This document shows, piece by piece, positions 1 to 8,776 of a stretch of DNA of 64,000 nucleotides. Under the pieces are notes generated by a model. That model saw nothing but the letters and a program-made list of their open reading frames with translations. It was not told the DNA's origin and made no database searches. A program made the position numbers and the translations under genes. Positions within the stretch are counted from its first letter, which is position 1. The number at the start of each line of letters is the position of its first letter. This DNA comes from Bin87 sp963668585. Lineage in GTDB: Bacteria; Chloroflexota; Dehalococcoidia; Lucifugimonadales; UBA3495. The DNA is taken from contig OY764869.1 in NCBI GenBank assembly GCA_963668585.1, forward strand, positions 992,001-1,056,000. The letters run 5' to 3'.

Positions 1-4
1 TGGT

Positions 5-427
5 ATGTCATATCTACTTCGCGCTGGAGGTGTTTACACCATTTTGGCCGGCGTAGCCATTGCGGTACATTTCATCATCACTCCGTTCTATCACGCCGGT
101 GATGCGCCGTTCACGTTGTGGCACTACATGAACTGGTTCATCGCGCCTGGGGCGCTGATCATGTTGGCGGCCAGTTATGTTGGCAAACGAAGGCTCGACG
201 GTGAAGGGTCGGCGGAAATGAAGCGGTACCTGGAGGCCAACGGGCTTTTCTATGGCTCGGTTGCCGCGGCGATCATCTACTATTGGAACTGGTCTCTTAC
301 CCTTTCGCCCAACAACGTGGCGGATGGCCAGTTCTGGTCGGTGCTGGGCGCGGCCCTGCCCATCCTGATGGTGGTGGCCGGCCTGCGGCTCTGGAGTATG
401 CGCAGGCGGGAGGGCGCTTTGGCCTGA
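5..427 (+). CDS. small four-helix membrane protein, function unknown
   Basis: A 140-residue protein with four hydrophobic stretches at about residues 5-27, 40-58, 82-102 and 110-132, separated by short polar loops, and a positively charged tail (RLWSMRRREG). It is probably an inner-membrane protein. I do not recognise a family. The window begins only four bases before its ATG, so neither a ribosome site nor its upstream neighbour can be seen. It converges on the restriction-modification operon that follows on the other strand. Confidence 0.7.
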   Translation: MSYLLRAGGVYTILAGVAIAVHFIITPFYHAGDAPFTLWHYMNWFIAPGALIMLAASYVGKRRLDGEGSAEMKRYLEANGLFYGSVAAAIIYYWNWSLTLSPNNVADGQFWSVLGAALPILMVVAGLRLWSMRRREGALA

Positions 428-492
428 ACCCCAACCCGGTGTACCTGGCGGCGGCGCGGGAGGTGTTGGGGTTATTGGAGGAGGCGCCTGGC

Positions 493-1062
493 CTATTGGC
501 GCTGTCTTGGGGCTTCAATTGCGGCGATAACATCAGCCGCAGTCTCGTCCCGATCTCGAAGGCTGTACGCCCATTCACGTCCTGGATGCAGCGTGTCCCA
601 TCGGGACCTTCGCTGGTTTCTGCGTCCTGCGCCTGGATCGTGATTGCCGAACCCATCGATGACTGTGTTCCATATGGGTTGGTACTGGGCGATCAGCACC
701 TGCTCCGTGAGTCCGATCCACACCGGGTCAAGCACGAGCCAGCGACAGCGAAAGTCGGACAAGTCCAAGTTGGGTGCAGATTCAATTGACGCGGCATGTT
801 GTTGCAGGCGGCTGTGAAGGACGGTGGTTGTTGCCTGCGTCCGTCCCTGTCTTCGTCCTGGCGGGTCGGCCTTCCCTACATAGATGGGCATGTCCGCCCC
901 GATGGCGGCATACGCAGGAAAAGCGCCGGTATAGTGCAGGGTATAGACCCCGGCGCCATCAAAGGCGTTACTCGGTGGCAGCGCGTCGGCGGGGTATTCC
1001 ATCAAGGCCCGGGCGGCATTGCGGCCCAGTTCGTCCACGCTGAGCGGGTCGTAGTTGCGCAC
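493..1062 (-). CDS. Eco29kI-like GIY-YIG restriction endonuclease
   Basis: A 189-residue type II endonuclease of the GIY-YIG superfamily. GVY is at residues 38-40 and YVGK at 61-64. The candidate catalytic residues Tyr40, Tyr61, Arg85, His89, Glu120 and Asn132 keep the family order, and the Arg-His (4) and Glu-Asn (12) spacings match those I recall for Eco29kI. The C-terminal signature GFGNHDPG and a following WDTLHPGR also fit this family. Eco29kI itself cuts CCGCGG; the specificity here cannot be read from sequence. The GTG start lies three bases after the methyltransferase stop, so the two genes are co-transcribed with the methyltransferase first, the order that protects the host. Confidence 0.88.
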   Translation of the reverse strand: MRNYDPLSVDELGRNAARALMEYPADALPPSNAFDGAGVYTLHYTGAFPAYAAIGADMPIYVGKADPPGRRQGRTQATTTVLHSRLQQHAASIESAPNLDLSDFRCRWLVLDPVWIGLTEQVLIAQYQPIWNTVIDGFGNHDPGAGRRNQRRSRWDTLHPGREWAYSLRDRDETAADVIAAIEAPRQRQ

Positions 1063-1065
1063 CGA

Positions 1066-1779
1066 TCAGCGCTCGCACCTGGCGCTGTTGCGGCAGACTA
1101 TCCAGAAGCAGTGGCGTTTCCTGGCGTGGTGAGCGGTGGCCCACTTGTTGGACATCATGGGGCCCGTGCGGATCTTGATGATAAGGTCGCAGACGGTGAA
1201 TCCTGCCTCATCCGCCATGCGCATAAAATCGCAATGGCTCCACTTTGAGCGGTGGCTGTTGACCATATCGGTGATCTTGGCAAGAAGCAGGCCATTGGGT
1301 TTCAGGACCCGTTTCGCCTGGTCCAGGAACGGCGGGTAGAGATAACTCAGGCTCCAATCATGCTCTTTGCCGCACGCTACCGTCGCCCCAAAATCCTCAT
1401 CAAACTTCTTGGTGCTTTTGTCCCGACCCTGCGGGCCGACGTGGGGCGGGTCGTAAACCACCGTTCCGAATGCAGCGTCGGGCACCCCATCCATGACCCG
1501 GTTGTCGCCAACGATCATCGGCTGGAACTTGGGGTCAATGTCCATTGACACAACCTGTCGCGAGGACTCTTTCCAGAACCGTCCCCTGTTGTATGTGGCG
1601 TCCAGGATGGGCTCCGGACTGATCGACGAGTAGAACTGCAGCATGGTTTCAATCAACTCCCCGTCGCTGCCTTCCCAAACGCTGCTGATGGGCTGGTATC
1701 CCTGGTTGACCGGCGGATAATCAATGAGCAAAACGGGCACCTCTGTTCGGAAGTGCCCGTATCCTAATCCCTGTTGCAA
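1066..1779 (-). CDS. site-specific DNA methyltransferase of the restriction-modification pair
   Basis: A compact SAM-dependent DNA methyltransferase of up to 237 residues. An SAM-binding motif-I-like segment (ILDATYNRGRFW) lies at about residues 58-69, an acidic strand end (VVSMDID) near 77-82, and the catalytic DPPH tetrapeptide at 110-113. DPPH belongs to the D/N-PP-Y/F/H group, which methylates exocyclic amino groups (N4-cytosine or N6-adenine), so this is not a 5-methylcytosine enzyme. It is immediately upstream of the Eco29kI-like nuclease and should protect the same site. The TTG start at 1779 is the longest option; a GTG about 13 codons further in is also possible. Confidence 0.82.
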   Translation of the reverse strand: MQQGLGYGHFRTEVPVLLIDYPPVNQGYQPISSVWEGSDGELIETMLQFYSSISPEPILDATYNRGRFWKESSRQVVSMDIDPKFQPMIVGDNRVMDGVPDAAFGTVVYDPPHVGPQGRDKSTKKFDEDFGATVACGKEHDWSLSYLYPPFLDQAKRVLKPNGLLLAKITDMVNSHRSKWSHCDFMRMADEAGFTVCDLIIKIRTGPMMSNKWATAHHARKRHCFWIVCRNSARCER

Positions 1780-1859
1780 CGTGCTGGCAAGGGATGGTTT
1801 TCACAAGTGATTTGGGGCCCATGCGGATGGCGCGACTCACCCAGGCCGAGAGCAGCCCA

Positions 1860-2930
1860 CTATCCCCGCAGCAGGCTTACCACGGCGTCGCCGACCTGCT
1901 GGGTGGTGGCGTTGCCGCCGAGGTCGGCGGTGAGGGCGATGCGCTCGTTGAGGACGCGCAGGGCGGCGGCGTTGACGCGGTCGGCGGCGTCGGTTTCGCC
2001 CAGGTGTTCCAGCAGCATGGCGACGGCGAAGATGGTGGCCAGCGGGTTGGCCTTGCTCTGGCCGGTGATGTCGAAGGCCGCGCCGTGGACGGGCTCGAAC
2101 ATGGAGGGGAAGGTCTTTTCGGGGTTGATGTTGGCGCTGGGGGCCAGGCCCATGCTGCCCGTGACCACGGCGGCGATGTCGGACAGGATGTCGGCGAACA
2201 GGTTTGACGCCACGATCACGTCGAAGTCCTCGGGCCAGCGGACGAGGTCCATGGCGGCGCGGTCCACCAGCAGGGACTCGGTCTGCACCTGGGGGTAGTC
2301 GGCGGCGACGTCGTCGAACACCTCATCCCAGAACACCATGCTGAAGGCCTGCGCGTTGGACTTGGTGACCGAGGTCACCTTGTTCTTGCCGCCGCGCCGG
2401 ACGCTGTACTCGAAGGCGGCGCGGATGATGCGCTCGGTGCCCCGGCGGGTGAACACGCCGCTCTGTATCACCGTCTCGTGGGGCGTGCCGGCGTAGAGGC
2501 GGCCGCCCACGGGCGCGTACTCGCCCTCGGTGTTCTCGCGGAAGATGACCATGTCAACATCGCCGGCCTGCTTGCCGGCGATGGGCGACTCGACGCCGGG
2601 GAACAGCACGGCGGGGCGCACGCAGATGGCCTGATCGAAGGCGCGGCGCATGGGCAGCAGCAGGCCCTGCAGGGTGATGTGGTCGGGGATGTTGGGGTCG
2701 CCAACTGCGCCGAAGAGGATGGCGTCGTGGCTGGAGAGTTGGTCGAGGCCGTCCTCGGGCATCATGCGGCCGGTCTCGCGGTAGTAATCGCTGCCCCAGG
2801 GGTACTCGGTGGCGCGGAAGGAGAGTCCGTCGGTCTGGGCGGCCACCACGTCGAGCACCTTGCGACCCTCCGTGATGACCTCGGGTCCGATGCCGTCGCC
2901 GGCGATGACTGCCAGGTTGTATTCGGCCAT
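1860..2930 (-). CDS. isocitrate/isopropylmalate dehydrogenase family enzyme, tartrate/D-malate dehydrogenase-like
   Basis: A 356-residue NAD(P)-dependent, metal-dependent beta-decarboxylating dehydrogenase that oxidises a (R)-2-hydroxy acid and releases CO2. Seen: N-terminal GDGIGPEV, substrate loop FRENTEGEY, a lysine in the TSVTKSN segment, metal-binding Asp residues in NLFADILSD, and the cofactor segment EPVHGAAFDITGQSKANP. Length and the lack of a leucine-operon context favour the tartrate/D-malate dehydrogenase branch over leuB. It is a single gene with a GGAGAG ribosome site just upstream of ATG, divergent from the DUF433 gene. Substrate within the family is uncertain. Confidence 0.8.
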   Translation of the reverse strand: MAEYNLAVIAGDGIGPEVITEGRKVLDVVAAQTDGLSFRATEYPWGSDYYRETGRMMPEDGLDQLSSHDAILFGAVGDPNIPDHITLQGLLLPMRRAFDQAICVRPAVLFPGVESPIAGKQAGDVDMVIFRENTEGEYAPVGGRLYAGTPHETVIQSGVFTRRGTERIIRAAFEYSVRRGGKNKVTSVTKSNAQAFSMVFWDEVFDDVAADYPQVQTESLLVDRAAMDLVRWPEDFDVIVASNLFADILSDIAAVVTGSMGLAPSANINPEKTFPSMFEPVHGAAFDITGQSKANPLATIFAVAMLLEHLGETDAADRVNAAALRVLNERIALTADLGGNATTQQVGDAVVSLLRG

Positions 2931-2990
2931 GTTTGCGCTCTCCTAAGTCTTCTAGTTGGCAAGTGTGGCAGGCAATCTACACCGGGGAGC

Positions 2991-3066
2991 GCGGGGCTGT
3001 CCATTGCACGCGGGGCTGTCCATTGCACGCGGGGCTGTCCATTGCACGCGGAGTTGTCCATTGCAT
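2991..3066. repeat. four tandem copies of a 19-bp repeat
   Basis: Four head-to-tail 19-bp units at 2991-3009, 3010-3028, 3029-3047 and 3048-3066. The first three are identical (core GGGGCTGTCCATTGCAC) and the last has three substitutions. The array lies between two divergent genes and ends a few bases before a TACAAT box (about 3070-3075) and the DUF433 start. It has no spacers, so it is not a CRISPR. It may be a simple expansion or an operator array for the toxin-antitoxin-like pair. Confidence 0.9.
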
Positions 3067-3113
3067 CAGTTACAATGGGTTCAACTGCGACGTCAGCGCA
3101 AGGGGGCCCGACC

Positions 3114-3662
3114 ATGACCGCTCATAAACAGAATCAAGGGAACGAGTGGCAGGAACGGATTGTGAGCGACCCGGCGGTGCTGGGTGGCGAGCCGACGATC
3201 CGGGACACCGGGATCGCCGTGGCGCTGGTGGATCAGTTGCTGCGGCGGGGATATACCGTCGACGCAATCACTGGCAAATACCTGCACATTACCGGAGAGG
3301 ACGTTGATGCTTGCCGGCGCTACCGGGCGATACTGGAACAGCAGCGCAGGGAGGAAACGGCCCGGAAAATAGAGAAACGGACGCCGGAAAAGGTCGCCCA
3401 CTGGCGGGATCGCATCGAATGCGTTCCGGGGAGATTGGGTGGCAAGCCCGTGATAGTGAACACGCGCCTTTCGGTGGAATTGATAACGGATTTTCTGGAG
3501 GGAGGGTCCACGGTGGATTTCCTTTTGCGCAACTATCCGCACATACGGGCGCAAGATATTGATGCCTGCGTCAAGTACAAAGCGACGGGAGCGCCGTTGT
3601 CCAAGACCACCTGGGCAGAATTGGACGCCTGGATGGACGGTGGCGAACCCCCTAAATCGTGA
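3114..3662 (+). CDS. tandem DUF433-domain protein, antitoxin-like partner of DUF5615
   Basis: A 182-residue protein with two copies of the DUF433 helix-turn-helix-like domain. Each begins with a pattern such as RIVSDPAVLGGEPTIRDT or RIECVPGRLGGKPVIVNT and ends with HI..EDVDAC or HIRAQDIDAC, at about residues 12-75 and 100-160. DUF433 proteins commonly precede DUF5615 PIN-like genes, and that pairing is seen here with a four-base GTGA overlap. The ATG at 3114 has an AAGGGGG ribosome site. The frame stays open far upstream, but that part runs over the dehydrogenase gene on the other strand and the tandem repeats, so it is not coding. Confidence 0.82.
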   Translation: MTAHKQNQGNEWQERIVSDPAVLGGEPTIRDTGIAVALVDQLLRRGYTVDAITGKYLHITGEDVDACRRYRAILEQQRREETARKIEKRTPEKVAHWRDRIECVPGRLGGKPVIVNTRLSVELITDFLEGGSTVDFLLRNYPHIRAQDIDACVKYKATGAPLSKTTWAELDAWMDGGEPPKS

Positions 3663-4000
3663 GGATACTGGTAGATGAAAATATGTTGGAGGTCGTGGTT
3701 GACGGGTTGCGGCACGAGGGGCACGACGTTCGCTGGGTAGCAGACACCAATCCGAGCGATCCTGACTCAGACTTGCTCGAAATAGCTACCGCCGACCGAA
3801 GGCTGTTGATTACATATGACACCGACTTCGGTGAACTGGTACATCGCGACGGTGTGCAGGCGCCCTATGGTGTCCTATTGTTCCGAATTCACCGGGATTT
3901 GCCGGCTGATATCAAAGCCGGTTTCGTAGTAAGGAGCGTCACCAGCGCGGACGAATGGCCGCCCGGCGTTTGGACGATCCAGATACGGCATCGTGAATAG
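3659..4000 (+). CDS. DUF5615 PIN-like protein, putative toxin
   Basis: A 113-residue protein beginning RILVDENM, the first acidic strand of the PIN-like fold. Later acidic positions are in ATADRRLLITYDTDFGEL near residues 57-74. These match DUF5615 proteins, which are predicted RNases of toxin-antitoxin-like operons. The GTG start overlaps the stop of the DUF433 gene, implying translational coupling. A palindromic repeat at 4029-4051 follows and may end transcription. RNase activity is inferred from fold membership only. Confidence 0.8.
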   Translation: MRILVDENMLEVVVDGLRHEGHDVRWVADTNPSDPDSDLLEIATADRRLLITYDTDFGELVHRDGVQAPYGVLLFRIHRDLPADIKAGFVVRSVTSADEWPPGVWTIQIRHRE

Positions 4001-4028
4001 GACGACGTCTCGGATGCCGCAATGAAAC

Positions 4029-4051
4029 GGGGCGGGTTTCAAACCCGCCCC
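4029..4051. repeat. palindromic intergenic repeat, GGGCGGGTTT family
   Basis: An almost perfect palindrome with an 11-bp arm (GGGGCGGGTTT) around one central base. The same sequence recurs at 19869-19893 and 62109-62133, and a diverged copy follows the capsid protease near 27876. It sits between converging genes, where it could act as a bidirectional terminator, although no long T-run follows. Confidence 0.85.
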
Positions 4052-4077
4052 TACGTGTGTGCGATGGATTGCGGACG

Positions 4078-4926
4078 CTACACGTCGCGCTCGATGGGGG
4101 CGCCTACTATGCTGCCCCATTCGGTCCAGGATCCGTCGTAGTTGCGGACGTTGTCGTAGCCGAGCAGTTGGCTGAGGACGAACCAGGTGTGTGAGGAACG
4201 CTCGCCGATGCGGCAGTAGGCGATGGTCTCGCGGGAGCCGTCGACGCCCTTGCCGCCGTAGAGGGCGCTGAGATCGTCGGCGGACTTGAAGGTGCCGTCC
4301 TCGTTGACCGCCTGGCCCCAGGGGACGTTGGCGGCGCCGGGGATGTGGCCGTTGCGCTGGGAGCCTTCCTGCGGCAGGTTCGGCGGAGCGTTGAGCGCGC
4401 CGGAGAATTCGTCGGGCGAGCGCACGTCCACCAGGGCGTGGCTGCTGCTGTTGACGGCCTGCAGCACGTAGTCGCGCAGGGCCCGCAGGTCGGTGTTCTC
4501 GGTGGTGATGCTGTAGGTGGAGGCGGCGTATGACGGCACGTCGGTGGTCGTGGGCCGGTTCTCGGCGAGCCAGAGGGCGCGTCCGCCGTTCATCAGCTTG
4601 ACGTTCTGGTGGCCGTAGTAGCGAAGCTGCCAGAAGGCCCAGGCGGCAAACCAGTTGTTGTTGTCGCCGTACAGGATGATGGTGGTGTCGGGGGAGATGC
4701 CGCTGCCGGTGAGCAGGGCTTCCATTTCGCTGCGGGAGACGATGTCGCGGGCGACGTTCTGCTGGAGTTGGCTCTGCCAGTTCCAGGTGACGGCGCCGGC
4801 GATGTGGCCCTGTTCGTAGGCGGAGGTATCGACGTCAACCTCGACCAGACGGACGCTGGCGTCCGAGCCGTGGTCGGCGACCCATTGGGTGGAAACCAGT
4901 GATTCGGGATGCGCGTAATCGGCCAT
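4078..4926 (-). CDS. thiosulfate/3-mercaptopyruvate sulfurtransferase (two rhodanese domains)
   Basis: A 282-residue two-domain rhodanese. The N-terminal inactive domain begins SLVSTQWVADH; the C-terminal domain has DVRSPDEFSG, GHIPGAANVPW and the active-site loop CRIGERS, whose Cys takes the persulfide. The family moves sulfane sulfur from thiosulfate or 3-mercaptopyruvate to cyanide or thiol acceptors in the cytoplasm. The start at 4926 (MADYAH) has a GAGGT ribosome site; an ATG four codons upstream is an alternative. A TATAAT-like box for this strand lies at 4972-4977. The gene is monocistronic and ends beside the 4029 palindrome. Confidence 0.88.
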   Translation of the reverse strand: MADYAHPESLVSTQWVADHGSDASVRLVEVDVDTSAYEQGHIAGAVTWNWQSQLQQNVARDIVSRSEMEALLTGSGISPDTTIILYGDNNNWFAAWAFWQLRYYGHQNVKLMNGGRALWLAENRPTTTDVPSYAASTYSITTENTDLRALRDYVLQAVNSSSHALVDVRSPDEFSGALNAPPNLPQEGSQRNGHIPGAANVPWGQAVNEDGTFKSADDLSALYGGKGVDGSRETIAYCRIGERSSHTWFVLSQLLGYDNVRNYDGSWTEWGSIVGAPIERDV

Positions 4927-5020
4927 GTTGCACCTCATGAGGAGTTTATTCAAAAATGATGGGTTCGGCGCATTATACACGACGGGGTGAGCGGGCCCGT
5001 GAGGGTGTGGCGCGGGATGC

Positions 5021-5154
5021 CAGGGCCATTCGATGGTTGGCCATAGACAAGGTAGTCCGTTCATCCTGAAGCTGTCGAAGGACGAGCGGACGGTGAGCAG
5101 GGAATCGTTCCGGCAAAAGCAATTGCCTGTTGCCGGGATAGTCGAATGGCCCTG
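5021..5154. repeat. MITE-like element with 13-bp terminal inverted repeats, copy 1
   Basis: A 134-bp non-coding unit whose ends are perfect 13-bp inverted repeats (CAGGGCCATTCGA and its complement). Its right two-thirds is nearly identical to the element at 62008-62097, including the segment GGTGAGCAGGGAATCGTTCC. Copy 1 is longer on the left, where it holds a second inverted repeat (GTCCG...CGGAC) resembling the CTGTCGAA-type REP found elsewhere in the window. It lies upstream of amt. Confidence 0.8.
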
Positions 5155-5178
5155 TTGTGGAGTGGGACTGTTTTGCGT

Positions 5179-5227
5179 GAAACAAAAAAGTAACCAATAG
5201 GCAACAGTTTGTTAATCGTGTCGCAAT
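5179..5227 (+). promoter_or_regulatory. GlnR-like operator array upstream of the first amt
   Basis: Half-sites of the form GNAAC recur at exact 11-bp steps: GAAAC 5179, GTAAC 5190, GCAAC 5201, a degenerate TTAAT 5212 and GCAAT 5223. Spacing of one helical turn and this half-site resemble the actinobacterial GlnR box (GTNAC-n6-GNAAC) that controls amt and glnA. The array ends about 115 bases before the amt start. Identity of the regulator is inference; no glnR gene is in the window. Confidence 0.55.
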
Positions 5228-5343
5228 CGCCGGTTAACACGGCGCGCCTACGATGATCGTGGTCACATTCAAATCGGGACGCCGCCCACAGCGCGATGGC
5301 CATACGCTGCGCGACGACGCCTCAAACAGTACAGGAGGCAAAA

Positions 5344-6720
5344 ATGCTTTCGGCCACGAAAACATTATTCAGTACCAGTGTACTCAGCCACGGCGTTGCT
5401 GCGGTAAAGGAGTACCCGTTCTCGTTGCGTCGTACTTTGCTGGCGCTGGCGGTCGGCCTACTGGCAATTGGACTGCTGGCGTCATACAACATCGCCTTCG
5501 CCCAGGATGAAGGACCGACCACGGAATGGCTCAACGGCTACTCTGACAGCATCGTAACGGTGGTGGCAGCGGCGCTGGTGTTTTTCATGCAGGCGGGGTT
5601 CGCGTTCCTGGGGGCAGGCCTGATTCGTTCCAAGAACACGACGAACTATCTCACGAAGTCATTTATGGACTTCGGGATCGCGTCGCTGGGCTTCTGGGCC
5701 TTCGGTTTCGCTTTTATGATGGGCGAAAGCGCGGGCGGATTCATTGGACTCACGGGGTGGTTCCTAACCGGCGGAGAATATGTGGACTGGATTTTCCAGA
5801 TGGTGTTCGCAGCGACGGCGGCGACCATAGTAGCCGGAGCGATGGCTGAACGAACCAAGCTGCAGACCTACCTGGCCTACAGTTTCATCGTTTCTGCCCT
5901 CATCTATCCCATCTACGGCCACTGGGTCTGGGGCGGTTTGCTCACCGGTATGCCGGGCTGGCTGGAGAATCTGGGAGCGCTTGACTATGCCGGTTCCGGA
6001 GTAGTTCACGCTGTCGGCGGCTTCGTTGCATTGGCCGGCGCGAAGGTAGTCGGACCACGGATGGGCAAGTTCGTCAACGGAGTAGCGCAGGAACTGCCGG
6101 CGCACAGCACGCCGTTCGTGGTGGCAGGCACGTTCATCCTGTTCTTCGGCTGGTTTGGCTTCAACATAGGCTGGGGCGATGACATAGGACTGAACGCGGT
6201 CAACACGCTGCTATCCGGCGCGACCGGCGCGGTGGTGGCCCTTTACATCACCCTGATCGCCAAGGGCAAGGCGGACATCCTGATGGCGTGCAACGGCGCA
6301 TTGGCCGGCCTGGTAGGCATTACTGCGCCCGTCAACTTCGTTGACCCGTGGGCCGCAGTAGTCATAGGCGCCATCGCCGCGCCGATCATGTACTTCTCGG
6401 TGAAGTTCGTGGAGAACGTGCTGAAGGTTGACGACCCGGTGGGCGCGATCAGCGTGCATGGCGTAACCGGCCTTTGGGGTCTGCTGGCGCTGGGTATTTT
6501 CGCAAACGACGGCGGCCTCATCGCTGGCGGCACGCAAATCCTTCCGCAGATTTACAGCATCGTGACGGTGGTGGTGTGGTCCCTGGGTACGGGCTTCGCG
6601 CTGTTCTTCCTGCTGAAGTTCACCATGGGTGTCAGGGTCAGCGAAGAGGAAGAGATACAGGGCCTGGACCTGTCCGAGCACGGCATACAGACGTATCCGG
6701 AATCGGCTGCGACCAGCTAA
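5344..6720 (+). CDS. amt: ammonium transporter Amt, long form with signal peptide
   Basis: A 458-residue Amt/MEP/Rh channel that imports ammonium across the inner membrane. A cleavable signal-like segment (RRTLLALAVGLLAIGLLASYNIAFA) precedes the mature part, then 11 hydrophobic spans. Family landmarks include FMQAGFAFLGAGLIRSKN, YPIYGHWVWGG, the first pore-His region SGVVHAVGG, FFGWFGFNIGW and VHGVTGLWGLL. The C-terminal tail EEEEIQGLDLSEHG is the segment that contacts PII proteins in this family. ATG 5344 follows an AGGAGG site. It is followed by a second amt and glnA, making a nitrogen-assimilation block, and preceded by GlnR-like half-sites. Confidence 0.93.
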   Translation: MLSATKTLFSTSVLSHGVAAVKEYPFSLRRTLLALAVGLLAIGLLASYNIAFAQDEGPTTEWLNGYSDSIVTVVAAALVFFMQAGFAFLGAGLIRSKNTTNYLTKSFMDFGIASLGFWAFGFAFMMGESAGGFIGLTGWFLTGGEYVDWIFQMVFAATAATIVAGAMAERTKLQTYLAYSFIVSALIYPIYGHWVWGGLLTGMPGWLENLGALDYAGSGVVHAVGGFVALAGAKVVGPRMGKFVNGVAQELPAHSTPFVVAGTFILFFGWFGFNIGWGDDIGLNAVNTLLSGATGAVVALYITLIAKGKADILMACNGALAGLVGITAPVNFVDPWAAVVIGAIAAPIMYFSVKFVENVLKVDDPVGAISVHGVTGLWGLLALGIFANDGGLIAGGTQILPQIYSIVTVVVWSLGTGFALFFLLKFTMGVRVSEEEEIQGLDLSEHGIQTYPESAATS

Positions 6721-7043
6721 CCCCAAACAACGACATTTTCCTCTCCTCACTCCGGGAGTCGGGGGTAGTGGCCACCCTCGGCTCCCAATTTGTCTGTCCA
6801 CTCATGGAAAAGGGAACCCAAACCCCGTGAGTGGCAGGCGAGACGACGAGATGTGTGTAACAAGTTTGTAACAATTCCGTCATTCGTACGTAACACTGAA
6901 AATCTACGATTTCCCGGTAATTTTGTGCCTTTGTCTTACTATGGAACGCACCGGCGGCGGCACGACCACCCGTCCTCAAGGCGGACCGCGACGGTGGAGC
7001 AGGAAACGGCGCAGCGGCAATCATAGGCAGTGAGGAGATAGCA
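6721..7043. other. intergenic region between the two amt genes
   Basis: A 323-bp non-coding stretch. Its first 130 bases show nothing recognisable. The AT-richer second half holds the four-half-site array at 6857-6894, and an AGGAG ribosome site stands just before the second amt. The region therefore probably carries an independent, nitrogen-regulated promoter; I could not fix a confident -35/-10 pair. Confidence 0.6.
6857..6894 (+). promoter_or_regulatory. GlnR-like operator: four half-sites at 11-bp spacing
   Basis: GTAAC at 6857, GTAAC at 6868, GTCAT at 6879 and GTAAC at 6890 are each exactly 11 bp apart. This reproduces the a1-b1-a2-b2 arrangement described for actinobacterial GlnR, an OmpR-type regulator, with three perfect half-sites. 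It ends about 150 bases before the second amt start. Function is inferred from the match and from its position between two ammonium transporter genes. Confidence 0.65.
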
Positions 7044-8264
<1,221 letters not shown>

Positions 8265-8776
8265 CCGCTCGGCCAACGCTCACGAAGGAACCTGTAAAGA
8301 AGAACCAAAGCGACCCCGGCAGATGTCATCGGATTCTCCAGGCATTTCGACGCCTGACCGGGTGGTACAATTGCCGGACACGGCAGTGATGACAAAGGGG
8401 GCAGGGGCGGATGTTGATTCGCCCCTGTCCACACCACGGACGCTCTGACCGCTGGAATGCCCGGTCCGGAGGTTGTGGCAATGGCACAGCACGAAGCGGT
8501 ATCGGTCAAATGCCCCAACGCCGAATACCCCGAAGCGGGTGGCGTTGCCCAAGCGCATTGGGTTGAGCCCCCATTCATGGCGGAAGAGGAGATGCGAAGC
8601 AATCCGCGTTTTGCGGACGTTCACTCCCCGACAGCCTGATGCCGCCGGCTTGCCGAAACTCGAGCGCCCCGGCGATGGCGTCGGCCTATCTCCGGAACGG
8701 CTCGGTTGGGTTGCCTCTGTATATTATTGTGTTGTTTATTCATCCCTGACGGACAGGCAGCAGCAGGAGTTGATTG
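8265..8776. other. 512-bp intergenic region before glnA
   Basis: No convincing gene. It contains a palindromic repeat at 8402-8427 (arms CAGGGGCG) with an upstream TACAAT box, and a 60-codon open frame at 8457-8639 that has no ribosome site or recognisable similarity. The last 70 bases are AT-rich (TATATTATTGTG), the likely glnA promoter. I found no GTAAC array like those before the amt genes. Confidence 0.6.

Noticed and set aside
2991..3066. CRISPR-like array
   Set aside because: The 19-bp units are directly adjacent with no spacers, and no cas gene is in the window.
2478..3113. N-terminal extension of the DUF433 protein
   Set aside because: It overlaps the dehydrogenase gene on the other strand and the tandem repeats, and the ATG at 3114 has a good ribosome site.
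8457..8639. 60-codon frame before glnA
   Set aside because: No ribosome site, no recognisable similarity, and atypical composition for a coding region.
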